Notes: generated by a model from the sequence alone, not told the origin. A DNA stretch of 64,000 nt from Branchiostoma floridae (GCF_000003815.2 NC_049995.1:12691436-12755435); one strand, 5' to 3'; positions 20,006 through 29,132 are shown, counted from the first letter of the stretch. Numbers and translations: made by a program.

Positions 20006-22085
20006 CTATGGCCACCAGGCGCTAGACGCACTAAACGCGGGGACTTTTGGGTTGAAGACCGGGTCGGAGGCCGTGATACCCTCGGTCTGCTCCCGGAGCT
20101 TGGTGAAGAAGACGTCGGCGTCCAGGTGCCCTAGAAGCCGGAGAAGGACGTCGCACTGAGCGTCAGGATCCATGCCACGAGGCTGGAGGTGAACCAGACC
20201 TGCCCCTGCTGCAGAGGTGCACGTAGTCTGAACGCTGCGGGTTCAGAGGACCTGGATCTCTCCATCCTAGTGGCATGGCCTTCAACTGCCGGCGACATCT
20301 CCCTTCGGCTGCTGTTTGTACCGGGCCTCGTCTCCTGTTGGCACCAGACCTGCCCCTGCTGCAGAGGTGCACGTAGTCTGAACGCTGCGGGTTCAGAGGA
20401 TCTGGGTATCTCCCTCCTGGTGGTGCGGCCTTCGGCTGTCGGCGACATCTTTCCCGTCTCCTGTTGGCTCATCTTCCCCTGCTGCAGAGGCGCACGATGT
20501 CTGAACACTGTGGCTTCACAGGACCTGGATCTCTCCCTCCGGATGGGACGGCCTTCGGCTGCCTGTGACATCTCCCTCGCCTGCTGCAGCTTTTCACACT
20601 GGACCTCGGACTGCTGAAGATCTAGAGGTGCATGTAGGCTGAACGCTGCGGGCTCAGAGGACCTGGGTCCCTCCCTCCGGGTGCTATGGCCTTCAGCTGC
20701 CGGCGACATCTCCCCCGCCTGCTCGGACAGACCGAGTCGCTTCTTAAGCTCGGCGATCTCCATCGTTAGGCTTGCGTTGTACAGTGCGGGTTCAGAGGAC
20801 CAGTTTCGCTCCCTCCAGACGGTACGGCATTCGGCTGTCGGCGACATCTCCCTCGCCTGTCGCTGCTTACACCGGACCTCGGACTGCTGAAGATCTGAAG
20901 TTGCACGTAGTCTGAACGCTGTCGGTTCAGAGAATCTGGATCCCTCCATCCTAGTGGTACGGCCTTCGGCTGCTGTCGGCAACGTCTCCCTCGTCTGCTG
21001 TGTGTACCGGACCCCGGACTGACCGAGCAGTTTCTTGAGCTCGGCGTTCTCCACCGTCAGGCTGTTGGACTCCTGTTCTAGGCTTGAATTCTGTTCTTGT
21101 AGAGCCTTGTTCTATAGGAAGGGAAAACGATTTGATTAGCATGTCTTAATAATGAAAGTTTATTTACAAGTTCATGCCCGGAGGCTAATTGAAACTACAT
21201 GGTGAAGACATACAAGTGGCAATGAACAGTGATAAACATCATTGGAAATAGAAGTTACTCGAATTCCAGCGTTAACTATTTCTAAAGGGTTTGGCCGGGG
21301 TTTAACTTCTTCTTTTTTTTAAAAAAAGGAGACGAAAAGCCCATTTTTTTACAGTTTTTGACAAAAAGGCTTTCTGTCCACCTGTGGATGTGAGTTGCTG
21401 TGGATGTGAGTTGGGGTATGTCTTTGTGGCTTCCCTAAACAAAGTGATTATTCCGGATTGGTTGAATGAACACTTAGAAATAAAATGTGTTTCGTCTTCT
21501 ACACTGCTTTTAAATTGCACATCACTTTCAGATGGGATGTTCAAATTCTGTCTTAAACTTTGAAGTGTTAGTTTGCCATTTCTTCACCGGTGATTTCAGA
21601 ATAACCAGAGAATGACTTTAATTGGATAAAAATGTCAAAGGTTAGAGGTAAAAGGGCACTTAGATATTATGAAGGCTTACCTGTTCTTCTAGTTTGGCTG
21701 CAAGAAATTCCAGTTCGTCCATTTTGGCCTTCTTTCTGTCCCTTGCTGTTTGCGCTGCCGCTCGGTTCTTCATTTTTCTACAAAAAAAAAGGAAAGAAAA
21801 TCCCCATCATTAGTTCAAATACATTTCTCACAATAGCTTTGTTGGATTTCTCAAAATCATTTTTTCTGCTACTAGCCCAATCGATGCTTTTCTGACCTAC
21901 ATCTACATCCTTGTCTGCATATGGAAGTCGTCAGACAACTTTTCTGACGCTCTCTGGATAATGTCTTTCACAGGAAGGTCTAAGGAAACAGTGTTGCCGC
22001 ACTCCAGAACCGACTCACGGAAGCTTAACTCTTAAACACTCACAAATCCTTTTGTTTGTAAATCAACATTGTAACAAAAGTACAA

Positions 22086-22138
<53 letters not shown>

Positions 22139-22534
22139 ACGACGAAAACAACACGGTAGATGCCTGGAGGCATGAGCAGACAACTTCTTGCCACCCAGTT
22201 TATATGACACAGCAGGAATGGACAAACAAGAAGAATCGTATTATCATTGTTTTTACTTTTTCACCAAAAAGGAAAAAGAAAAGAAAGTCACGTAGAAGAA
22301 CTTGGCAAGAGAGGGAGTAGCTACAGATTTTTTTTGTCAAGAAGCCTTGTGCCACTAAGACAATTATCTTAAGTGTCACTTCTGGTTGAATAGTCACCTT
22401 CTCATCGCCTTCTGCTCAGGTGTCAGGTGGTTGAGTCTTTTTCTCCTCCTTGGTTGTTCCGTCAGTCCTGATGAAGACGCCATGTTGGTGTGAAGTCCTG
22501 TCGCTGTCCCACAAGCGATGTTCATCGGCGCCAT
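20006..22534 (-). CDS. XBP1: XBP1, bZIP unfolded-protein-response factor, with repeated IRE1 cassettes
   Basis: Exons: 22534-22398, 21777-21681 and 21111 onward. Unspliced mRNA stops at 20131 (404 residues); removing the 26-nt IRE1 intron at 20237-20212 shifts frame to a stop at 20006 (437 residues). The bZIP is clear: basic region N50 to R60 (RAAAQTARDRKKAKM) and leucines at 68, 75, 82, 89, 96 and 103 in exact heptads. Residues from about 110 are a six-fold repeat of 41-50 residues (AEGRTTRRE, SSEPAAFRLRAPLQQ), unlike the 261-residue human unspliced protein. The spliced tail keeps CDVLLRLLGHLDADVFF, which parallels the human activation domain, then ends early beside a repeat. In animals IRE1 and RtcB splice this mRNA at the ER during stress. 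The start is the first in-frame ATG with a good context; ATGs at codons 4 and 18 are alternatives. Confidence 0.93.
20212..20237 (-). other. XBP1: IRE1-type 26-nt intron of XBP1, cassette 1 (3'-most)
   Basis: The 5' stem-loop is CUGAAC-CCGCAGC-GUUCAG, with a perfect 6-bp stem and a seven-base loop. The 3' loop is CUGCAGC on a stem UGCACCU/AGGGGCA with one mismatch. Both loops fit the IRE1 consensus CNG|CAGN, giving an intron of exactly 26 nt, the vertebrate length. Removal gives the frame that encodes the activation domain. Confidence 0.92.
20362..20387 (-). other. XBP1: IRE1-type 26-nt intron of XBP1, cassette 2
   Basis: This is base-for-base the same as cassette 1 in both loops, both inner stems and the 26-nt intron, and lies exactly 150 nt upstream in the transcript. 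Excising this cassette alone leads to a TGA at 20284-20282, before cassette 1, so it would give a protein of about 345 residues without an activation domain. Confidence 0.9.
20485..20510 (-). other. XBP1: Degenerate IRE1 cassette 3 of XBP1
   Basis: The 26-nt spacing is kept, but the 5' loop is CCACAGU (consensus G changed to A at the cleavage position) and the closing base pair of its stem is lost. The 3' loop CUGCAGC is kept on a weaker stem. It is probably not cleaved at the 5' side. Confidence 0.8.
20612..20655 (-). other. XBP1: Degenerate IRE1 cassette 4: 5' site intact, 3' site lost
   Basis: The 5' stem-loop CUGAGC-CCGCAGC-GUUCAG is intact (one G-U pair); its cut would lie between 20649 and 20648. 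At the 3' side a six-base insertion and a G-to-T change replace CUGCAGC. The 5' site could pair only with a 3' site further downstream. Confidence 0.75.
20885..20930 (-). other. XBP1: Degenerate IRE1 cassette 5
   Basis: The stem CUGAAC/GUUCAG is perfect, but the loop is CGACAGC, lacking the G before the cleavage point. The 3' site is replaced by CUUCAGAUCUUCAGC. It is the copy furthest from the active end. Confidence 0.7.
22085..22135. repeat. GA microsatellite in XBP1 intron 1
   Basis: A GA run of about 45 bp lies within the first XBP1 intron. It has no coding meaning. Confidence 0.9.
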
Positions 22535-22652
22535 CCTCAGTTCTCGGCGCCGACCATAGCGTACGCAACGCCCGGTGGTATATCTCGGACTCCTCTGGGT
22601 TTTAGGCGGTTGGCATCACAAACTTACTTGTCCAGGTAAGGTAGTATGAGAT

Positions 22653-22671
22653 CGTGTCGATCTATGATTGG
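22653..22671 (-). promoter_or_regulatory. XBP1: ERSE-like site 1 (CCAAT-N9-ACACG)
   Basis: On the XBP1 strand CCAAT is followed by exactly nine bases and ACACG. The ER stress element is CCAAT-N9-CCACG, bound by NF-Y and ATF6 (or XBP1), so one base differs and the spacing is exact. Confidence 0.6.
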
Positions 22672-22814
22672 TCGTTGCTCTAGTTTGAATATCAAACATA
22701 CAGATCTGATTGGTCAGTGCCGAAGATGACGTAAGCGTGTTCTAAGGTGATACATCTCTGTCCTCCCTGGTAGTTGTGTACGAACCTACTTATCTGGGTA
22801 GAAGAGTATGAGAT

Positions 22815-22833
22815 CGTGTCGATATATGATTGG
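22815..22833 (-). promoter_or_regulatory. XBP1: ERSE-like site 2 (CCAAT-N9-ACACG)
   Basis: This has the same half-sites and nine-base spacing as site 1; only a nine-base spacer position differs. It lies in the second promoter repeat unit. Confidence 0.6.
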
Positions 22834-23017
22834 TCGTTGCTCTAGTTTGAGTAACAAACATACAAATCTGATCGGTCATTGCCGAAGATGACATAAGCGT
22901 GTTCTAAGGTGATACATCTCTGTCCTCCCTAGTAGTTGGTGACGAATCTACTTTTCTATGTAAGACCAAGGACGTTATATGAGATAATATTACGCCCTTG
23001 GTAAGACAGTATGAGAT

Positions 23018-23036
23018 CGTGTCGATCTGCGATTGG
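23018..23036 (-). promoter_or_regulatory. XBP1: ERSE-like site 3 (CCAAT-N9-ACACG)
   Basis: This has the same half-sites and spacing in the third unit. The spacer differs from sites 1 and 2, while both half-sites are unchanged. Confidence 0.6.
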
Positions 23037-23110
23037 TCATTTCTAGTTTAAATATCAAACATACAGCTCTGATTGGTCAGTGCTGAAGATCACTAGAAGA
23101 TCACGAAAGA

Positions 23111-25468
23111 GAGTTCTAAAGTTATCGCATGCGCCATCAAGACTAATTATACGTTATGCTCTTCTGGTACGCAAAATAGCAGTTAGTCACTGGATATGAT
23201 TTTGGACAGGTGGCGTCCACTGTACTCTGACACTGAGCAAATCTGTTAAAAAGCATGTTTTATACATTAGCTGTGAATAGTTATGAAAATGAGATGAAGA
23301 CAATTTTAGATAGTTCTATAGGAAAGCAAAGTAGTACAAGTCCAAACAAGTCTGATTCAAATGAGCCAGTTAGCTCCTATTGTCTAATGTTGTCTCGCTC
23401 GGAAGGGTAAGGGTGGGATTCTACCTTGAATTTCCCTTATTATAGGATTACCTGTAACTCATCTTTCGAACCAGTCGGAGTTCAAGGTCTAGAATAAAAG
23501 GTACTGCATGCTACCTGAAACGTCTGACAGCCTTCCAAAATCATAAAAAGTTGCTTGTTACCTGGATATCTTATATTATAATTATTCTTAAACTTTCGTC
23601 GACGTGATCCACTTATTGGATTTCGCAGCAACAAGGCCAACTTTAGAGGTGTGTATAAAATAACCCAACATATTGATGGCAAACCAAGTTTAATATTGCA
23701 AAATAACGAGACGCCTTCATTGTTTTATTTTGATGTTTTGATGTCTTGATGGAATAGTCCTACAGATGGCAAAACTGTGTATGTTTAATACAATTATCAT
23801 GTAATTTCCATACATATTAAAAGCACAAATGACCATATGATATCACACTGACAATCCAGGAGCACTCCAGAGCTACGTGATACTTGAGAATGTCCCCTTT
23901 CCCTTTGTTAAAATCACCAAAGCATCATAGCATGAGGAAAACTTGTAGATAGCGGTTGTTTTTCCGCACTTGTAACTAGGAGTCATTTTCATCGGTATCG
24001 ATATTATCCTGAGTATAAGGCATACGAGTCCATCTTTGACCTCTCCTTTGTTTGACCTATGACCCTTCTATTCGACACCGGTACACCGCCAAATTTGTTC
24101 TCGTAACGTCTGGGCCTTTTGAAGACAAAAATCTACGCAAGAAACCGGTCAGAGCGAAAAAAGACTAGAGGTATGTTGAGGTCAGAAGTTTTGGATCATT
24201 TATTTTGGTAACAGACTGGAAAATATTGTGTTTGACGCATAATTGTGGAGTGTAAAATTTTGGGATATGTGAAGGGGGAGGGGGGCGAAACCAAACGTAC
24301 GCGAGGCCTACACTAGCTACAAGAGCTGTGTAACGATTGCCTAAATAAATTCTAGATACAGGTCCAGACCTGAACATGTAACCTTAGCTTTATCAACTAT
24401 CTGTAAGTTATAAATGTAGCCAACTTACTTTTATAGTTATGAATTCTCATTTTGTATGAGTATATTGTACATTTTCGTAATAATTTCTACAAAATCTTTT
24501 TGGAATTTACTTAGCTTAAGTCTTAAAAAATATTGTTCACTAGTGATTTAATTTGTTCAGGTACAAGTACACCAGTTGTTCAGGTCTGGACCTGGACCTA
24601 TATAATTTTGGAGGTAGAGGTACGGTACATCATCATCATCATCATCGGTCGACGTGATCAAATGTAGACATGTTCGCACATGTCTACACACGACAGGGTT
24701 ATACGGTACAGGTATTAGGGGTATTTAGATACACAGCCCTGCGCACTACCAGCATATCATATATCATGCAAAAGTAACCATTTTAGTATGGACTAGTATG
24801 CATGTGTTCTGAAATCATTTGGGTTGACGCATCATAATGCAATGTGAGAAAATTTAAATCAGTACCAAGCTTGATAGAAGAATTTTATTGCACTACAATT
24901 GTAACAGGTACTGTACATGTTGCACCTGTACGACTAAGTGCGGCAGCTGACGAGAGGGTGGAGAAGGAAGTTCACACCCCTCCTTCACCTTAAAAAGACA
25001 CGTGCAGGCCAGGCAGACAGGGTCACCTAACCCACTGTCTGCCTACCATTGTCTTCCGAGACAGACGGATGCCAACAGATGTACAATGTACATGTATATG
25101 TATGAAAGTTGAACTAATGTAGTGTTGTTAGAATCTAAGAACTAATTTAATCTAATCTAATTAAGTTATCATAAACAACAGACACTAAGACCTCTCAAAC
25201 CCTTTTTTTACTAGGCTTGGCACAGCAAAGACGGATTTCAAGCCTGCCTATTCAAAAAGCTGCTGTGATGGGATGAAGTGCCCAGCTAGCTCTTCAACTG
25301 AGGTATTGCATAAGGGTCTCCTACCAAAGTTTTCTCGGGCTGCCTAGGAAGGTATCCCACTGGAGTTACCCAAAATTGCCCAGGAAAGTATACCACCAGG
25401 ATTTCTGAGAGTGAGAAAGACAGTGTTACTTTTTATACAAGCCTGCGGACCTAGATTTCAAGGTAAAT
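23111..25468. other. Spacer between XBP1 and the zinc finger gene
   Basis: I see no gene. About 24355-24610 carries GGTCCAGACCTG/AGGTCTGGACCTGG blocks of the dispersed GGACCTG repeat. A CAT triplet run lies at 24640-24655. At 24880-25110 a TTTATTGCACTACAATTGTA tail is followed by CACCCCTCCTTCACC and CTGTCTGCC blocks, probably an inverted LINE 3' end. The zinc finger promoter and any 5' exon should lie here but cannot be pinned down. Confidence 0.45.
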
Positions 25469-28400
25469 ATGTTTCAGATACTAGTACTCAATACGAACAC
25501 GGAACCTCAAACTCTGGGAAAACTCCACACCTGCTGGTATTGTGAGTTCAGCACCTACAGCAGCTCGGAACTTTCTGAGCACGAGAAAACCCACCCAAAA
25601 GACAAACCCTTCAAGTGCAACCACTGCGACTTTTCTGCAAAATATAGGTCCACTTTGCGCCAGCATCTTCTCAGGCACACTGGTGAGAAACCCTTTATGT
25701 GTAAAGACTGTGGGTTCAGGACAGCTCAAAAGAGTCGCCTATCTGAGCACATGAGAACCCACACGGGTGAAAAACCTTACAAGTGTGACCAGTGTGACTA
25801 TTCTGCTGCCCTGAAATCTACTTTGGCCAAACATCGAACAAAGCACAATACCAAGAAGCCCTTTCTGTGTGATGAGTGTGGATTCAGGACAACTCATAAG
25901 GCTTTCTTAAAAGGCCATATGAGAAGTCATACAGCAGAGAGGCGCTTCAAGTGTGACCAGTGTGACTACGCTGCAGTGAAGCAGTCAAATCTGACTCGCC
26001 ATCTCGAAAAACATGCGACTGAGAAGTCCTACGTATGCGGGGAATGTGGGTTCAGTACAGCTCGCAAGGACAGCCTTATCAAACACTTGCCTGTCCACGC
26101 AGGACCAAGACCATACAAGTGTGACCAGTGTGAGTACGCGGCAACACGGAAACGCCATGTGAAGATCCATCTAGCAAGATATCATACAAGTGAGGAACTC
26201 CACTTAGAGGCAGATGATAAGTGTCCCGATGCTGATGATGAAAGCTCCTGTGATGAGTCCCCCACGGAAGTTTTCCAGAACTGGTCAGTAGGGTCTCCCT
26301 CAGTAGTTTTCCACGATAGCGAAGCTGGACCTACAAATGAAGTTCCGAAAAACTGCCAAAGTGGGTCTCCCAATGAAGTTCTTCCTAACTGCCCTACTGG
26401 ATCTGCAAATGAAGTTTCCCAGAACTGTCAAAATGGGTCTCCCTCTGAAGTTTTTCAACAGTGCCTAGAAGGGTCTCCTACTGGAGTTGTACAGAACAGC
26501 ACCAAAAGTTATACCACTGATGTTTCTGAGAGTCAGGAAGGCGGTGCTAGACAGCAGACAGCTGCACAAAGTTCCAATCAGTCCAGCACAACTAATAGCT
26601 CCGCACTTTCTAAACAAATTGAGGCACAGACAGTAGACAAGCCCTTCAAGTGTGACCACTGCAACTTTTCTGCGAGATATAGGTCCACTTTGAGACAACA
26701 TCTTGTCAGGCACACTGGAGAGAAACCCTTCATGTGTAAAGACTGTGGGTTCAGGACAGCTAATAAGTATCAGTTAACTAGGCATATAAGAATCCACACA
26801 GGTGAAAAACCTTACAAGTGTGACCAGTGTGACTACTCTGCTGCAGAGAAATCTACTTTGACTAAACATCAAACAAAACACAATACCGAGAAGCCCTTTC
26901 TGTGTAATGAATGTGCATACAGAACAACTCACAAAGCTTACCTAAGAGATCATATGAAAAGCCATTCAGCTGAGAAGCCCTTCAAGTGTGACCAGTGTGA
27001 CTTTGCAGCAGTGCGGAAGTCCAATCTGACACGACACCTTGCAAAACATGCGACTGAGAAACCCTTTGTTTGTGAGGACTGCGGTTTCAGAACGGCCCTC
27101 CATCATGTCCTAACCAAACATTTGTTGTGCCATGCAGAAAAGCAGTATAAGTGTGACCAGTGTGACTTCTCCACAGCACGTGAGTCTTCACTGAAGCTCC
27201 ATCGCGCTAAACATACCGGTGAGAAACCCTACAGGTGTGGGGAGTGCGGGTTCAGAACAGCCATAAAGAGCAGCCTAACACAACACTTGCTGCTCCATAC
27301 AGGACAAAAACCCTACAAGTGTAAACACTGTGACTTTTCCACAACACAGAAAGCCCATCTGAAGGCTCACCTCGCAAAACACCCCGGCGAGAAAGCATTC
27401 ATCTGTGAGGTATGTGGATACCGGACTGGTTTGAAGGATCAATTTTCTAGTCATATGCTGATCCACACAGGTGAAAAACCACACAAGTGTGACCAGTGTG
27501 AGTTTTCTGCAAGAAAGAAGTCCACTTTGCGTCTACATCGTGTGAAATACCATGGTGCCAGAGGTTACACGTGTAGCGAGTGTGGATACAGGGCAGCTAG
27601 AAAAGCTGTCTTCATCCGGCATATGAAGGTCCATACAGGGGAGAAACCGTACAATTGTGACCAGTGTGACTTTTCTACTGCACACCGACCCACTCTGAAG
27701 CGACATCAAGCAAAACACACTGGTGAGAAACCCTTTGCTTGTGTGGAATGTGGATTCAGGACAACTTGTAACAGTAGCTTATTGGCTCACATGAAAACCC
27801 ATTCAAGTGAAAAACCTTACAAGTGCGACCAATGTGACCATTCTACAGCACATAAATACGCTTTGAACCGACATTTGCTCACTCACACTGGTCAGAAACG
27901 GTACATGTGTGACCAGTGTGACTTCAGGACTGCCAAAAGGTATAACTTACTACGACACGTAACAATGCACACAGGGAAAAAGATTTACAAATGTAGCAAG
28001 TGCGACTTTTCTGCCGAGCAGAAATCTAGCGTGGACGAACATTATGTGATACACACTACTGGTGGGAAACCTTTCATGTGTGGCCAATGTGAATATAGGA
28101 CAGCTCGAAAGTCTGACTTAACCGAACATCTGAAAGTTCACGGAGGTGTGAGACCCTACAAACATACCCATGGCGAATTTTACACAATCGAGGAGTCGAC
28201 TTTGGACTATGACTTAGCTCTAAACACCGGTGAGAAACCCTACATGTGTGAGATGTGTGGGTACAAGACTGCTGGAATGACTGAGTTATCCCACCACATG
28301 AGAACCCACACAGGGGAAAATCCTTGCCAGTGTGACCAGTGCTACTCTTCTGCAACAGAGAAGTCGAGTTTGAATCACCATCATACAAAACACACTGGAG

Positions 28401-28807
28401 AGAATGGGTTAAGAACAGCTAAAAACTCTCAAGGATCAAATCATTTGAGAACGCACACAAGTGAAAAACCCTACAAGTGCAACCAGTGCGACTATTCTGC
28501 TCCACAAAAATCGAGCTTGGACAAACATCTAGCAAAACATGCCGAAGAGAATCTCCTTGTTTGTGTGGAGTGTGGGTACAGGACGTCTAACAAGACTAGC
28601 TTAGCCAATCACTTGAAAACCCACTCAGGGGAGAAACCTTACAAGTGTGACCAGTGTGACTATTCTGCAGCACAAAAAGGCACTTTGACGCGACATCTAC
28701 AAACTCACACTGGTCAGAAACGGTACATGTGTGATCGTTGTGACTTTAGGACTAACGCTAAGTTTAATCTATCCCGACACATGAAAACGCACACTGGAAA
28801 ATTGTGA
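25469..28807 (+). CDS. Poly-C2H2 zinc finger protein, about 32 fingers
   Basis: A single open frame of 1,112 residues. Eight C2H2 fingers (about residues 22-240) are followed by a low-complexity acidic and Ser/Asn linker (about 245-390) with some seven degenerate copies of a 14-residue unit (GSPNEV, NCPTGSANEV). About 24 further good fingers follow. Most are joined by TGEKP(Y/F)-type linkers and alternate between YKCDQCDYSA and F-C-ECGFRT forms. Two units are broken: one near residue 895 (YKHTHGEFYT, Cys and His lost) and one near 985 (NGLRTAKNS). Such proteins are usually nuclear, sequence-specific DNA binders; no KRAB, BTB or SCAN domain is seen. The start is uncertain: TTTCAG just after the first ATG could be an acceptor, so an upstream exon is possible. 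I do not recognise an orthologue. Confidence 0.92.
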   Translation: MFQILVLNTNTEPQTLGKLHTCWYCEFSTYSSSELSEHEKTHPKDKPFKCNHCDFSAKYRSTLRQHLLRHTGEKPFMCKDCGFRTAQKSRLSEHMRTHTGEKPYKCDQCDYSAALKSTLAKHRTKHNTKKPFLCDECGFRTTHKAFLKGHMRSHTAERRFKCDQCDYAAVKQSNLTRHLEKHATEKSYVCGECGFSTARKDSLIKHLPVHAGPRPYKCDQCEYAATRKRHVKIHLARYHTSEELHLEADDKCPDADDESSCDESPTEVFQNWSVGSPSVVFHDSEAGPTNEVPKNCQSGSPNEVLPNCPTGSANEVSQNCQNGSPSEVFQQCLEGSPTGVVQNSTKSYTTDVSESQEGGARQQTAAQSSNQSSTTNSSALSKQIEAQTVDKPFKCDHCNFSARYRSTLRQHLVRHTGEKPFMCKDCGFRTANKYQLTRHIRIHTGEKPYKCDQCDYSAAEKSTLTKHQTKHNTEKPFLCNECAYRTTHKAYLRDHMKSHSAEKPFKCDQCDFAAVRKSNLTRHLAKHATEKPFVCEDCGFRTALHHVLTKHLLCHAEKQYKCDQCDFSTARESSLKLHRAKHTGEKPYRCGECGFRTAIKSSLTQHLLLHTGQKPYKCKHCDFSTTQKAHLKAHLAKHPGEKAFICEVCGYRTGLKDQFSSHMLIHTGEKPHKCDQCEFSARKKSTLRLHRVKYHGARGYTCSECGYRAARKAVFIRHMKVHTGEKPYNCDQCDFSTAHRPTLKRHQAKHTGEKPFACVECGFRTTCNSSLLAHMKTHSSEKPYKCDQCDHSTAHKYALNRHLLTHTGQKRYMCDQCDFRTAKRYNLLRHVTMHTGKKIYKCSKCDFSAEQKSSVDEHYVIHTTGGKPFMCGQCEYRTARKSDLTEHLKVHGGVRPYKHTHGEFYTIEESTLDYDLALNTGEKPYMCEMCGYKTAGMTELSHHMRTHTGENPCQCDQCYSSATEKSSLNHHHTKHTGENGLRTAKNSQGSNHLRTHTSEKPYKCNQCDYSAPQKSSLDKHLAKHAEENLLVCVECGYRTSNKTSLANHLKTHSGEKPYKCDQCDYSAAQKGTLTRHLQTHTGQKRYMCDRCDFRTNAKFNLSRHMKTHTGKL

Positions 28808-29132
28808 CTTCTGCAAACATTTCAAAGATCATCTTGGAGACAAGCCCTACCACAAGTGTGACCATTCTGCAACATAGCAACCAGATTTGAACTATCATAT
28901 TGCCACACACTCAAACCTTAATTATGTGGGGAATGATCCAATGTCTCATCCGATGTCCGGGCATTTTTTGACAAATACTGGTGAAAACCTTCCAGATGTG
29001 ATTCATGTGACTATTTTGGCTATATGTGAGAGAACACTGGTGAGAAACTCCATATCTGCAAGTGTGGGGAGTGCAGCTACAGAGCAGTCCAAAAGTCAGC
29101 TATCTCAGGAAAACATGTTTAGGAGAAACTAA
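28808..29132 (+). pseudogene. Decayed zinc-finger units after the stop codon
   Basis: Fragments of finger coding sequence continue past the stop in shifting frames: GACAAGCCCTACCACAAGTG, ACTGGTGAGAAACTCCATAT and GGGGAGTGCAGCTACAGAGC. They correspond to linker-YKC and CGECxYR pieces. The gene once had more fingers, or a tandem copy decayed here. Confidence 0.7.

Larger units (their letters stand above)
20131..21057 (-). repeat. XBP1: Six-fold coding repeat in XBP1 exon 3
   Basis: Six in-frame units of about 41-50 codons follow the zipper. Each starts near (R)EMSPxAEG and most run to SSEPAAFRLRAP and LQQ. Every unit derives from the segment carrying the IRE1 intron. The second unit instead contains NASLTMEIAELKKRLGL, a second copy of the zipper end (SNSLTVENAELKKLLGQ). 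The two units nearest the 3' end are the least changed, and their intron segments are identical. Confidence 0.9.
22634..23110 (-). promoter_or_regulatory. XBP1: Three-unit tandem repeat in the XBP1 promoter
   Basis: Three direct units begin at about 22634, 22796 and 22999. Each contains GTATGAGATCGTGTCGAT, then ATTGGTC, a TCAAACATACA-like block and a second ATTGG or ATCGG (a CCAAT box on the XBP1 strand). Unit 1 also has TGACGTAA, a CRE/ATF-like site; units 2 and 3 have mutated forms. The array starts 100 bp upstream of the chosen ATG, where promoter elements would be expected. Confidence 0.75.

Noticed and set aside
20189-20890. Plus-strand open frames opposite XBP1 exon 3
   Set aside because: They are shadows of the GC-rich repeated exon; the minus frame has the bZIP continuation and the IRE1 sites.
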